NCBI RefSeq assembly: GCF_018294505.1
Contig: NC_057802.1
Location: 313,090,209-313,154,208, forward strand
Direction of reading: 5' to 3'
DNA length: 64,000 nucleotides
DNA from: Triticum aestivum
Taxonomy: Eukaryota > Streptophyta > Magnoliopsida > Poales > Poaceae
A program made the translations under genes and the position numbers. Within the stretch, counting starts at the first letter, position 1; each line of letters opens with the position of its first letter. The notes beneath the pieces were generated by a model. That model was given only the letters and a program-made list of their open reading frames with translations, did not search any database and was not told the origin of the DNA. This document shows, in pieces, positions 22,661 to 34,960 of this stretch.

Positions 22661-23352
22661 TACGTCTCCATCGTATCTACATTTTTTGATTGTTTCATGC
22701 CAATATTCTACAACTTTTATATACTTTTGGCAACATTTTATATTATTTTTTGTACTAACATATTGATCCAGTGCCCAGTGCCAGTTCCTGTTTGTTGCAT
22801 GTTTTTTGTTTTGCAGAATATCCATATCAAACAAAGTCCAAACACGATAAAAACTTATGGAGATTTATTTTGGAATAGATGTGAATTTTTGGAAGAAGAA
22901 TCAACGCAAGAAGGTGCTCAAGGGGCCCACTACCTATCAGGGCGTGCCTAGAGGGGCAGGCGCGCCCAAGTGGGTAGTGGGCACCTCGTCAGGCGGTTGC
23001 TTCCCTTCTTTCGCCGCAATAAAGATAATTTATGAAATCCCCTCAAAATTTCAGCCCAATCGGAGTTACCGATCTCTGGGAATTTAAGAAACGGTGAACG
23101 GCCAGAAAACAAGAAAGCGAAACACAAGAGAACAGAGAGAGAGATCCAATCTTGGAGGGGCTCCTACCCCTCCGCCGCCATGGCGGGCCATGAACCAGAG
23201 GCGGAACTCTCCTCCCATCTAGGGGGGGAGGCCATGGACCAGAGGGGAAATCCTCCTCCCATCTAGGTGGGAGGCCAAGGAAGAAGAAGAAGGAGGGGGC
23301 TCTCTCCCCTTCTCTCTCCCGGTGGTGCCGGAACGCCGCCGGGGCAATCATC
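22661..23352 (+). repeat. TGATACGTCTCC-type LTR, left part
   Basis: Homologous to the solo LTR at 19739-21201 from its fourth base onward; the terminal TGA is lost. It is split at 23352 by the Angela-type element and continues at 34870 for about 90 bp (matching gacggcaatctacatcaac of the solo LTR) before being cut at 34960. Confidence 0.8.
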
Positions 23353-25136
23353 TGTTGGAAATATGCCCTAGAGGCAATAATAAATTGGTTATTATTATAT
23401 TTCCTTGTTCATGATAATTATCTATTGTTCATACTATTAATTGTATTAACCGGAAACCGTAATACATGTGTGAATACATAGATCGTAATATGTCCCTAGT
23501 AAGCCTCTAGTTGACTAGCTCGTTGATCAATAGATGGTCGTGGTTTCCTAACCATGGACATTGGATGTCATTGATAACGGGATCACATCATTGGGAGAAT
23601 GATGTGATAGACAAGACCCAATCCTAAGCGTAGCACAAGATCGTGTAGTTCGTTTGCTAAAGCTTTTATAATGTCAAGTATCATTTCCTTAGACCATGAG
23701 ATTGTGCAACTCCCGGATACCGTAGGAATGCTTTGGGTGTACCAAACGTCACAACGTAACTGGGTGGCTATAAAGGTGCACTACAGGTATCTCCAAAAAT
23801 GTCTGTTGGGTTGGCACGAATCGAGACTGGGATTTGTCACTCCGTATGACAGAGAGCTATCTCTGGGCCCACTCGGTAATGCATCATCATAATGAGCTCA
23901 ATGTGACTAAGGAGTTAGCCACGAGAACATGCGTTATGGAACGAGTAAAGAGACTTGCCGGTAACGAGATTGAATGAGGTATGGGCATACCGGCGATCGA
24001 ATCTCGGGCAAGTAACATACCGATAGGCAAAGGGAATTGCATACGGGATTGATTGAATCCCCGACATCGTGGTTCATCCGATAAGATCATCGAGGAACAT
24101 GTGGGAGCCAACATGGGTATCCAGATCCCGTTGTTGGTTATTGACCGGAGAGATGTCTCGGTCATGTCTACATGTCTCCCGAACCCGTAGGGTCTACACA
24201 CTTAAGGTTAAATGACGCTAGGGTTATAGGGAAAGTATGTATGTGGTTACCGAATGTTGTTCGGAGTCCCGGATGAGATCCCGGACGTCACAAGGAGTTT
24301 CGGAATGGTTTGGACGTAAAGAATGATATATAGGAAGTGAGGATTTGGACACCGAAAGTGTTGCGGGCATCACCGGTAATGTACTGGGACCACCGGAAGG
24401 GTTTCGGGGTCCACCGGGAGGGGCCACCAGCCCCGGAGGCTTGCATGGGCCAAGAGTGGGAAGGGACTAGCCCCTGAGTGGGCTGGTGCGCCTCCCACCA
24501 AGGCCCAAGGTGCAGCAAAAGGGGAGAAGGGGGAAACCCTAGGCGCAGATGGGCCTAAGGCCCACCCTAGGGCGCGCCCCCCCTCTCTCCCCCTCTTGGC
24601 CGCCCCCCTCCATCCCATCTAGGGCTGCCGCCCCTTCTAGGGTGGGAACTCTAGAGGGGGCGCAGCCCCCTCCCCTCCTCCTATATATAGTGGGGGTTTT
24701 GGGGCTGCCATACACGAAAGTCTCTCTCTCTCTCTCTCTCGACGCAGCCCTACCTCTCCACCTCCTCATCTTTCGTAGTGCTTGGCGAAGCCCTGCTGGA
24801 GAACCACGCTGCTCCACCACCACCACGCCGTCGTGCTTCTGCTGGAGTTGTCTTCCCCAACCTCTCCCTCCTCCTTGCTGGATCAAGGCGCGGGATATGT
24901 CACCGGGTTGTACGTGTGTTGAACGCGGAGGCGCCGTCCGTTCGGCGCTAGATCAGATCTTCCGCGATTTGAATCGCCGCGAGTACGACTACATCATCCG
25001 CGTTCTTTGTAACGTTTCCGCTTAGCGATCTTCAAGGGTATGAAGATGCTCTCCCTCTCACGCGTTGCTAGCATCTCCTAGATTGATCTTGGTGATTCGT
25101 AGGAATTTTTTTGATTTACTACTACGTCCCCCAACA
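23353..25136 (+). repeat. Angela-type 5' LTR
   Basis: 1784 bp, starts TGTTGGAAATATGCCC and ends CCCCCAACA. TATA box CTATATATAG at 24681-24690, shortly followed by a (CT)n run at about 24721-24740 that is longer than in the 3' LTR. Next to it is the primer site TGGTATCATGAGC. Confidence 0.92.
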
Positions 25137-25137
25137 G

Positions 25138-25150
25138 TGGTATCATGAGC
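25138..25150 (+). other. Primer-binding site of the Angela-type element
   Basis: TGGTATCATGAGC directly after the 5' LTR; one base longer than but otherwise like the initiator-tRNA-Met site TGGTATCAGAGC. Sets the plus orientation. Confidence 0.75.
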
Positions 25151-26355
25151 TAGGTCTATGCGTAGATTCTATGCACGAGTAGAACACAAAGTAGTTGTGG
25201 GCGATGATTTGTTCAATTTGCTTACCGTTACTAGTCTTATCTTGATTCGGCAGCATTGTGGGATGAACCGGCCCGGACCAACCTTACACGTACGCTTACG
25301 TGAGACTGGTTCCACCGACCGACCTGCACTTGATGCATAAGGTGGCTAGCGGGTGTCTGTCTCTCCCACTTTAGTCGGATCAGATTCGATGAAGCGGGTC
25401 CTTATGAAGGGTAAATAGCAATTGGTATATCACCGTTGTGGCTTTTGCGTAGGTAAGAAACGTTCTTGCTAGAAACCCATAGCAGCCACGTAAAATCATG
25501 CAACAACAATTAGAGGACGTCTAACTTGTTTTTGCAGGGTATGTTATGTGATGTGATATGGACAAAAGGATGTGATGAATTATATATGTGATGTATGAGA
25601 TTGATCATGTTCTTGTAATAGGAATCACAACTTGCATGCCGATGAGTATGACAACCGGCAGGAGCCATAGGAGTTGTCTTAATTTATTTATGACCTGCGA
25701 GTCAACATAAACGCCATGTAATTAATTTACTTTGTTGCTAACCGTTAGCCATAGTAGTAGAAGTAATAATTGGCGAGACAACTTCATGAAGACACGATGA
25801 TGGAGATCATGGTGTCATGCCGGTGACGATGGTGATCATGCCGTGCCTCGTAGATGGAGATCAAAAAGGCGCAAGATCATATTGGCCATATCATGTCACT
25901 TGATGAATTGCATGTGATGTTTATCATGTTTGCATCTTATTTGCTTAGAACGACGGTAGCATAAATAAGATGATACCTCACTAAAATTTCAAGAAATGTG
26001 TTCCCCCTAACTGTGCCCCGTTGCGAAGGTTCGTTGTTTCGAAGCACCACGTGATGATCGGGTGTGATAGATTCCAACGTTCGCATACAACGGGTGTAAG
26101 CCAGATTTACACATGCGAAACACTTAGGTTGACTTGACGAGCCTAGCATGTACAGACATGGCCTCAGAACACAAGAGACCGAAAGGTCGAACATGAGTCG
26201 TATAGTAGATACGATCAACATGGAGATGTTCACCGTTGATGACTAGTCTGTCTCACATGATGATCGGACATGGCCTAGTCGATTTGGATCATGTATCACT
26301 TAGATGACTAGAGGGATGTCTATCTGAGTGGGAGTTCATTAAATAATTTGATTAG

Positions 26356-27050
26356 ATGAACTTAATTATCATGAACTTAGTCAAAAATATCTTTACAATA
26401 TGTCATGTAGATCAAATGGCCCACGCTAATGTTGCCCTCAACTTCAACGCGTTCCTAGAGAAAACCAAGCTGAAAGACGACGGTAGCAACTATACAGATT
26501 GGGTCCGTAACTTGAGGATCATCCTCATAGCTGCCAAGAAAGCATATGTCCTTGAAGCACCCATTTTCCCAGCAACTCAAGACGTTATGAACGCCTGGCA
26601 GTCGCGTAGTGATGATTACTCCCTGGTTCAGTGCGGCATGCTTTACAGCTTAGAACCGGGACTCCAAAAGCGTTTTGAGCAGCACGGAGCATATGAGATG
26701 TTCCAAGAGCTGAAAATGGTTTTGCAAGCTCATGCCCGGGTCGAGAGATATGAAGTCTCCGAAAAGTTCTACAATTGTAAGATGGAGGAAAACAGTTCTA
26801 TCAGTGAGCATGTACTCAAAATGTCTGGGTTGCACAACTGCTTGTCTCAGCTGGGAGTTAACTCTCGGATGACTCGATCATTGACAGGATCCTCCAGTCG
26901 CTTCCACCTAGCTACAAGAGTTTTGTGATGAACTACAATATGCAAGGGATGGAGAAGTCCATTCCTGAGTTATATTCAATGCTGAAATCAGCGGAGGTGG
27001 AGATAAAAAGGAACATCAAGTGTTGATGGTGAATAAGGCCACTCGTTTCA
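26356..27050 (+). pseudogene. Copia gag
   Basis: Frame 26356-26928 carries the gag core (FLEKTKLKDDGSNYTDWVRN, LRIILIAAKKAYVLEAP, MFQELKMVLQAHARVERYE, KFYNCKMEENSSISEHVLKM). A frameshift near 26890 ends it early; the remaining gag (SYKSFVMNYNMQGMEKS-like) continues in another frame to about 27050. The zinc knuckle (CFYCKGNGHWKWNCPK, CX2CX4HX4C) lies in the next frame at about 27155-27210. Confidence 0.82.
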
Positions 27051-27095
27051 AGAAGGGCAAGGGTAAGAAGAACTTCAAGAAGGACGGCAAGGGAG

Positions 27096-27674
27096 TTGCC
27101 GCGCCCGGTAAATCAGTTGCCGGGAAGAAGCCAAAGAATGGGCCCCAAGCCCGAGACTCGGTGCTTTTATTGCAAGGGAAATGGTCACTGGAAGTGGAAC
27201 TGCCCCAAGTACTTAGCGGATAAGAAGGCCGGCAATACCAAAGGTATATATGATATACATGTTATTGATGTGTACCTTACCAGCACTCGTAGTAGCTCCT
27301 GGGTATTTGATACCAGTGCGGTTGCTTATATTTCTAACTCAAAACAGGAGCTGCGGAATAAGCGGAGACTGGCGAAGGATGAGGTGACGATGCGCGTCGG
27401 GAATGGTTCCAAGATCGATGTGATCGCCGTCGGCACGCTACCTCTACATTTACCTACGGGATTAGTTTTAAACCTCAATAATTGTTATTTAGTGCCAGCT
27501 TTGAGCATGAACATTGTATCTGGATCTCATTTAATGCGAGATGGCTACTCATTTAAATCTGAGAATAATGGTTGTTCTACTTATATGAGAGATATGTTTT
27601 ATGGTCATGCCCCGCTGGTCAATGGTTTATTTTTGTTAATCTCGAACATGATTTTACACATATTCATAGTGTGA
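27096..27674 (+). pseudogene. Copia zinc knuckle and protease
   Basis: Frame with the intact knuckle CFYCKGNGHWKWNCP followed by the protease region WVFDTSAVAYISNSKQEL, where the usual DTG/DTS active site reads DTS, and LVPALSMNIVSGSHLM. It ends by frameshift where the integrase frame, open from 27572, takes over. Confidence 0.8.
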
Positions 27675-28597
27675 ATGCCAAAAGATGTAAGGTTGATAAT
27701 GATAGTCCCACATACTTGTGGCACTGCCGCCTTGGTCACATTGGTGTCAAATGCATGAAGAAACTCCATGCAGATGAACTTTTGGAGTCTCTTGATTACG
27801 AATCATTTGACACGTGCGAACCATGCCTCATGGGCAAAATGACCAAGACTCCGTTCTCCGGAACAATGGAGCGAGCAACCAACTTATTGGAAATCATACA
27901 TACTAATGTGTGTGGTCCAATGAGCGTCGAGGCTCGCGGTGGCTATCGTTATGTTCTCACCCTCACTGATGAGTTAAGTAGATATGGGTATGTCTACTTA
28001 ATGAAACACAAGTCTGAGACCTTTGAAAAGTTCAAGGAATTTCAGAGTGAGGTAGAGAATCAATGTGACAGGAAAATAAAGTTCCTACGATCAGATCGTG
28101 GAGGAGAATACTTGAGTCATGAGTTTGGCACGCACCTAAAGAAATGTGGAATTGTTTCACAACTCACGCCGCCTGGAACACCTCAGCGTAATGGTGTGTC
28201 CGAACGTCGTAATCGCACTCTATTGGATATGGTGCGATCTATGATGTCTCTTACCGATCTACCGCTATCATTTTGGGGTTATGCTTTAGAGACTGCCGCA
28301 TTCACTTTAAATAGGGCTCCATCAAAATCCGTTGAGACAACACCGCATGAATTATGGTTTGTGAAGAAACCTAAGCTGTCGTTTCTGAAAGTTTGGGGAT
28401 GCGATGCTTATGTCAAGAAACTTCAACCTGAAAAGCTCGAACCCAAGTCGGAAAAATGCGTCTTCATAGGATACCCTAAAGAAACTATTGGGTATACCTT
28501 CTACCTCAGATCCGAAGGCAAGATCTTTGTTGCCAAGAATGGATCCTTTCTAGAGAAAGAGTTTCTCTCGAAAGAAGTATGTGGGAGGAAAGTATAA
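27572..28597 (+). pseudogene. Copia integrase
   Basis: 341 codons open. N-terminal zinc site HHCC is intact (WHCRLGHIG, CEPCLMGK). Core: the first catalytic Asp is replaced by Asn (HTNVCGP, codon 27905-27907), while the later blocks TDELSRYGYVY, FLRSDRGGEYLS and the C-terminal FLKVWGCDAYVKK, CVFIGYPKET are present. Loss of the first Asp predicts an inactive enzyme even though the frame is open. Frame breaks follow at 28597. Confidence 0.85.
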
Positions 28598-29375
28598 CTT
28601 GATGAAGTACTAACTCTTGAACCAGAAAGTAGCGCAGCTCAGGAAGATGTTTTTGTGGTGCCTGCACCGACTAGAGAGGAAGTTAATGATGATGATCATC
28701 AAACTTCGGATCAAGGTACTACTGAACTTTGTAGGTCCACGAGGACACGTTCCGCACCAGAGTGGTACGGCAACCCTGTCCTGGAAATCATGTTGTTGGA
28801 CAACGGTGAACCTTCAAACTATGAAGAAGCGATGGCGGGCCCGGATTCCAACAAATGGCTTGAAGCCATGAAATCCGAGATAGGATCCATGTATGAAAAC
28901 GAAGTATGGACTTTGACAGACTTGCCCGATGATTAGCAAGCCATAGAGAATAAATGGATCTTTAAGAAAAAGACTGACGCAGATGGTAATGTGACCATCT
29001 ATAAGGCTCGGCTTGTCGCTAAGGGTTATCGACAAGTTCAAGGGGTTGACTATGATGAGACCTTCTCACCCGTAGTGAAGCTAAAGTCCGTCCGAATCAT
29101 GTTAGCAATTGTCGCATTCTATGATTATGAGATATGGCAAGTGGACGTCAAAACGGCATTCCTTAATGGTTTCCTTAAGGAAGAATTGTATATGATGCAG
29201 CCGGAAGGTTTTGTCGATCCTAAGAATGTTGACAAGGTATGCAAGCTCCAGCACTCAATCTATGGGCTGGTGCAAGCATCTCGGAGTTGGAACATCCGCT
29301 TTGATGAGATGATCAAAGCGTTTGGGTTTACGCAGACTTATGGAGAAGCCTGTGTTTACAAGAAAGTGAATGGGA
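28598..29375 (+). pseudogene. Copia reverse transcriptase, N-terminal part, cut by a solo LTR
   Basis: Linker and RT lead-in at 28655-28936 (RSAPEWYGNP, WLEAMKSEIGSMYENEVW) end at an in-frame TAG near 28934. RT proper continues at 28991 ([48 protein letters not shown]) until the insertion after 29375. The other half is at 32051. Confidence 0.85.
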
Positions 29376-32045
29376 TGTAACATCCCAAATTTTCAATTTG
29401 GAATGTTATACATAGATCATCATTGCATATCATGTTTTATTGCATTTTGACAAATCCTCGATAAATCCTAAGCAACTCAAGGACCCTCGGAGAGAGTTGG
29501 GGATTTTTCTTAAATTTTCATATTTGATTTTCGTCAAATAATAAGACGAGGATTTTGGTTTTAATTATTTTCTCTCCAGAAAAATATTTCATTTTAAATA
29601 AACGAGAGGAGAAAACATGACTTCTCCAAAACAATTGAAATACTGGAGGAAAAATGTTAAAATCATTATTTGGAATTTATTTGCAATTTTTATTGCATTA
29701 AAAATATTGCATGTTTTCAAAATATTTATTTTGATTTAAAAAAATGTTCACCCTATTCTAGATTTTCTAACTAGACGGGGAAATTTTATTTCATATTTTT
29801 CTGATTTTTATTTATTTTTCTACGTATTATTTTCCGCGGAACTTATTTTCAAAAAAAACTGCGCCCGCGCGCCGAATGGGCCAAAGGCCCAGCCCCGCCG
29901 CCCCGTCGTCTCCGTCCCGGAGACGGGATCGCCGCCCGGCGCCCCCTTCCCCAAGCCTCGGACCCCCCCTCCTATATATATAGCCCCCCCTCTCTCTCTC
30001 CCTCAACCCGCAAGCCGCCGCCGCCGCCCGCATCGCGCCGTTCGCCGCCGCCGCCGCTAGCCGCGCCGCCGCCGCCGGGAGCCGCCGCCCTCGCCGAGCC
30101 CCGCACCCCGCCGCCGGAGTCGCCGCCCCGCCGGAGCCCCTCGCCGGAGCCCGACGAGGTACTGCCCGCCGCCTGTTGACTTTGCCGGTTTTCGTTTAAA
30201 AAAAACCCTTCGTTAAAAAAAACCCTAGATCGGTTTTTTTTTGTTTTATTATTTTGCGAGCGTTCACCGAACCGTTCGTTTTAACGAACGCGTTCGTCGG
30301 TTTTCTCTGATTAACGAACGTCCGTTATTTAACCGTTCGACCGTTTTTCTTTTCGTCGGATTTTCTCGTTATTTTCTCAGATTCGATTTCTGATCAAATC
30401 TTCGATTCTGTTTAATTTCTCGCTCGTTTATCGGAATCAGGCGATTCAAGCGCCTAGAGTTTCGTCTCAAAATTCTCTTTCCGTTTAACCTACTCAAACA
30501 AGTTTTTGCTACAGTAAAATTTGACCTAGATCCAGATTAGCAAACGAAGTTTCTTTCTTTCGCCGTTTGACTTTCGTTGCTTCTTTCGAGTTGATTCTTT
30601 TTGCAAACCGGAGTTCTTAAGTTGAACTTTCTGGTTGGATCTTTCATTCGAGTTTTACCTGTGCATTAGATGAGTACTGATTGTATGCTTGTTTGTTTGC
30701 GATAGAGTACCCGGAGTGTGCCGCTTGTTACTTCGACTCGCTAGGTTTTGCGGATCATCAGCAAGGCAAGTAACACTTTGATCATACCCCGTTCATACCC
30801 AGTTTTATTGCATTAGATCTGTTTTCCTCAAACACTTGCATGATTAGGATCTAATTAAATTGTGGGAATTGGGAAGTAGTTGAGGTAGTACCTATTACCT
30901 GTTTTATCTATCAAACCCTTGGGAGTTACTTCTACGTTGCTATTATATTGCCATGCTATGCTCGTAGACGTGGATTGGGTTTGAGTGATATCCATGACAG
31001 ATGTGAGATGTTTATTAATGGTTCAACTTAAGGTGGCAACTAAAACTCACATCTGGGTGGATTGAGGCACCTGGAGAACCCAATGTTGTCTGTTTGTATA
31101 AGGTCCGCCACCCAGGCTCAAAGGGATCATAAGATTTTTCATGCTAGAAACTTCCGTGTGCAGCCACAAGCTATTATGGGCTCTAGCATAGCTGAGTAGG
31201 TTACAGGATCTCTTGAAGAGGTGGACTAGCAGATGTAGGGGAAAGTAGGTGTACCAGTCCATCCAGAGTAAAGAGTGATTGTTTCTGAAAGACTGTGTCT
31301 CGGTCATCCGTTTCTCAAACATCATGCAGTGCGAGAATCAAGCGGAGGCGATCGAGTCTTGTGGGGAAAAGTGCGCAAACCTCTGCAGAGTGTACAAACT
31401 AATCATGATTAGCCGTGTCCCCGGTTATGGACAACTTGAGTATCTAGTACCTGGATTATCATTTGAATCTCATCACCATGTTACTTATAATTAATTTTGT
31501 TGGGTTAACGATGACACTTAATTGGGATTGAGTTGGAGGTACCTTCTCAATGTTTCACAACCACCATGATAGTTAAATAAAATTTATTCCTTTGAAGTAG
31601 GATAAAATTGGCTTTTCGCAAAAACTGTAACCATAGAGCTTTCCACCAGCCATATATGCATATAGTATAGCATTATCATTGTTCATTATTCTCTATGTGT
31701 TACATTGCCAGCATATCCTATGTGCTGACCCGTTTTCGGGCTGCAACGTTTCATGTTGCAGACTTTTCAGACAACGAGTAAGGTGCTTTAGGTCGTGGTC
31801 TTATACTCAGTGATGCCGTTGGAGTGATGGACTCACTTATCTTCCAAGTCTTCCGCTGTTATCGTTGTTAGATGGCCTTAAGCCATGTTTATTATACTTT
31901 ATCTCTTCAGAGATATTCGATGTAATAAGTGTGTGATTGCTACTCTGTTATAAATCCTCCATTTGTACTGTGCGTGTCAGCATTACTGATCCAGGGATGA
32001 CACTGGTGCACAGCAGCACAGGCCATTTGAGGTCTGGTCGCTACA
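29376..32045 (+). repeat. 2.67-kb solo LTR inside the Copia RT
   Basis: Starts TGTAACATCCC and ends GGTCGCTACA, with perfect target duplication TGGGA at 29371-29375 and 32046-32050. No coding frame longer than about 90 codons. A TATA run (CTATATATATATAGCC, about 29970) is followed by a GC-rich CCGCCG leader (30000-30175), a plausible splice donor GAG/GTACTG near 30160, AT-rich sequence, and a plausible acceptor GATAG near 30705. The pattern suits the LTR of a gypsy element with a long promoter-leader; the family is not identified. Strand is inferred from TATA orientation. Confidence 0.75.
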
Positions 32046-32050
32046 TGGGA

Positions 32051-33056
32051 GCTCTGTAGCATTTCTCATATTATGTCTGGATGACATACTATTGATGGGA
32101 AATGATATAGAACTTTTGGAAAGCATAAAGGCCTACTTGAATAAGTATTTTTCAATGAAGGACCTTGGAGAAGCTGCTTACATATTGGGCATCAAGATCT
32201 ATAGAGATAGATCGAGACGCCTCATTGGTCTTTCACAAAGCACATACCTTGACAAGATATTGAAGAAGTTCAATATGGATCAGTCCAAGAAGGGGTTCTT
32301 GCCTATATTGCAAGGTGTGAGATTGATCACGGCTCAATGCCCGACCTCGGCAGAAGATAGAGAAAAGATTAGTGTCATCCCCTATGCCTCAGCCATAGGG
32401 TCTATTATGTATGCATGTTGTGTACCAGACCTGAAGTGAACCTTGCCATAAGTTTGGTAGGAAGGTACCAAAGTAATCCCGGCATGGAACACTGGACAGC
32501 GGTCAAGAATATCCTAAAGTACCTGAAAAGGACTAAGGACATGTTTCTCGTTTATGGAGGTGACGAAGAGCTCGTCGTAAAGGGTTATGTCGATGCTAGC
32601 TTCGACACAGATCTGGATGACTCCAAGTCACAAACCGGATACGTGTATATTTTGAATGGTGGGGCAGTCAGCTGGTGCAGTTGCAAGCAAAGCGTTGTGG
32701 CGGGATCTACATGTGAAGCGGAGTACATAGCAGCCTCGGAGGCAGCACAAGAAGTAATCTGGATGAAGGAGTTCATCACCGACCTAGGAGTTATTCCCAG
32801 TGCGTCGGGCCCGATGACTCTCTTCTGTGACAACAATGGAGCTATTGCCCTTGCCAAGGAGCCCAGGTTTCACAAGAAGACCAGGCATATCAAGCATCGC
32901 TTCAACTCCATTCATGAATATATTCAGGATGGAGACATAGATATTTGTAAAGTGCATACGGATCTGAATGTTGCAGATTCGTTGACTAAACCTCTTCCAC
33001 GAGGAAAACATGATCAACACCAGAACTCTATGGGTGTTCAATTCATCACAATGTAA
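32051..33056 (+). pseudogene. Copia reverse transcriptase C-terminal part and RNase H
   Basis: Continuation of the RT beyond the insertion. The catalytic box usually YVDD reads CLDD (near 32073-32085), followed by IKAYLNKYFSMKDLGEAAYILG. After a frame change at about 32420 the RNase H reads EVNLAISLVGRYQSNPG, GYVDASFDTDLDDSKSQTGY, GSTCEAEYIAASEAAQE and FCDNNGAIALAKEPRFHKKT, all typical. Stop at 33054-33056, followed by the polypurine tract. Confidence 0.85.
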
Positions 33057-33075
33057 CTTTATTATTGACTCTAGT

Positions 33076-33088
33076 GCAAGTGGGAGAC
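33076..33088 (+). other. Polypurine tract of the Angela-type element
   Basis: GCAAGTGGGAGAC abuts the 3' LTR, the normal position and composition for the plus-strand primer in this family. Confidence 0.75.
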
Positions 33089-34864
33089 TGTTGGAAATAT
33101 GCCCTAGCGGCAATAATAAATTGGTGTTTATTATATTTCCTTATTCATGATAATTGTCTATTGTTCATACCATAATTGTATTAACTGGAAACCGTAATAC
33201 AGGTGTGAATACATAGATCGTAATATGTCCCTAGTAAGCGTCTAGTTGACTAGCTCGTTGATCAATAGATGGCCGTGGTTTCCTGACCATGGACATTGGA
33301 TGTCATTGATAACGGGATCACATCATTGGGAGAATGATGTGATGGACAAGACCCAATCCTAAGCGTAGCACAAGATCGTGTAGTTCGTTTGCTAAAGCTT
33401 TTCTAATGTCAAGTATCATTTCCTCATACCATGAGATTGTGTAACTCCCGGATACCGTAGGAATGCTTTGGGTGTACCAAACGTCACAACGTAACTGGGT
33501 GGCTATAAAGGTGCACTACAGGTATCTCCGAAAGTGTCTGTTGGGTTGGCACGAATCGAGACTGGGATTTGTCACTCCGTATGACAGAGAGGTATCTCTG
33601 GGCCCACTCGGTAATGCATCATCATAATGAGCTCAATGTGACTAAGGAGTTAGCCACGAGATCATGCGTTATGGAACGAGTAAAGAGACTTGCCGGTAAC
33701 GAGATTGAACGAGGTATGGGGATACCGGTGATCGAATCTCGGGCAAGTAACATACCGATAGGCAAAGGGAATTGCATACGGGATTGATTGAATCCCCGAC
33801 ATCGTGGTTCATCTGATAAGATCATCGAGGAACATGTGGGATCCAACATGGGTATCTAAATCCTGCTGTTGGTTAATGACCGGAGAGATGTCTCGGTCAT
33901 GTCTACATGTCTTCCGAACCCGTAGGGTCTACACACTTAAGGTTCAATGACGCTAGGGTTATAGGGAAAGTATGTACGTGGTTAACGAATGTTGTTCGGA
34001 GTCCCGGATGAGATCCTGGACGTCACGAGGAGTTCCGGAATGGTCCGGAGGTAAAGAATGATATATAGGAAGTGAGGATTTGGACACCGAAAGTGTTTCG
34101 AGCATCACCGGTAATGTACCGGGACCATCGGAAGGGTTTCGGGGTCCACCGGGAGGGGCCACCAGCCCCGGAGGCTTGCGTGGGCCAAGAGTGGGAAGGG
34201 ACCAGCCCCTGAGTGGGCTGGTGCGCCTCCCACCAAGGCCCAAGGCGCAGCAAAAGGGGAGAAGGGGGAAACCCTAGGTGCAGATGGGCCTAAGGCCCAC
34301 CCTAGGGCGCGCCCCCCTCTCTCCCCCTCTTGGCCGCCCCCTTCCATCCCATCTAGGGTTGCCGCCCCTCCTAGGGTGGGAACCCTAGAGGGGGCGCAGC
34401 CCCCTCCCCTCCTCCTATATATAGTGGGGGTTTGGGGGCTGCCATACATGAAAGTCTCTCTCTCTCTCGGCGCAGCCCTACCTCTCCACCTCCTCGTCTT
34501 TCGTAGTGCTTGGCGAAGCCCTGCTAGAGAACCACGCTGCTCCACCACCACCACGCCGTCGTGCTGCTGCTGGAGTTGTCTTCCCCAACCTCTCCCTCCT
34601 CCTTGCTGGATCAAGGTGCGGGAGACGTCACCGGGCTGTACGTGTGTTGAGCGCGGAGGCGCCGTCCGTTCGGCGCTAGATCGGATCTTCCACGATTTGA
34701 ATCGTCGCGAGTACGACTCCATCATCCGCGTTCTTTGTGACGCTTCCGCTTAGCGATCTTCAAGGGTATGAAGATGCTCTCCCCCTCACTCGTTGCTAGC
34801 ATCTCCTAGATTGATCTTGGTGATTCATAGGAATTTTTTTGATTTACTACTACGTTCCCCAACA
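33089..34864 (+). repeat. Angela-type 3' LTR
   Basis: 1776 bp, partner of 23353-25136. Visible differences include CCCTAGCGG versus CCCTAGAGG at the start, a shorter (CT)n run near 34455-34468, and scattered substitutions. Followed by the TCATC duplication. Confidence 0.92.
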
Positions 34865-34869
34865 TCATC

Positions 34870-34960
34870 ATGACGGCGATCTACACCAACAACTTTGTCG
34901 CTGTCATCACCAACTCTCTCCCCCTCTATGCAGTGGTGTAACACCTATTCTCCCTACTAT
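34870..34960 (+). repeat. TGATACGTCTCC-type LTR, right part
   Basis: Resumes the LTR interrupted at 23352 (matches 20362-20455 of the solo copy, including CCCCCTCTATGCAG). It stops at 34960, where Sirevirus internal sequence begins, so its own right end has been deleted. Confidence 0.75.

Larger units (their letters stand above)
23353..34864 (+). mobile_element. Complete Angela/WIS-type Copia retrotransposon with nested solo LTR
   Basis: 5' LTR 23353-25136, PBS, gag, pol, polypurine tract, 3' LTR 33089-34864. Perfect target duplication TCATC at 23348-23352 and 34865-34869. Coding order on the plus strand: gag (26356-27050), zinc knuckle and protease, integrase, RT, RNase H. The RT is interrupted at 29375 by a 2.67-kb solo LTR (29376-32045). 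Without that insert the element is about 8.8 kb, normal for the family. Multiple stops and frameshifts make it non-autonomous. Confidence 0.92.

Noticed and set aside
34105..34725. Minus-strand ORF of 206 codons
   Set aside because: Lies inside the Angela-type 3' LTR, with an equivalent shorter one in the 5' LTR; low-complexity GC-rich antisense frame.
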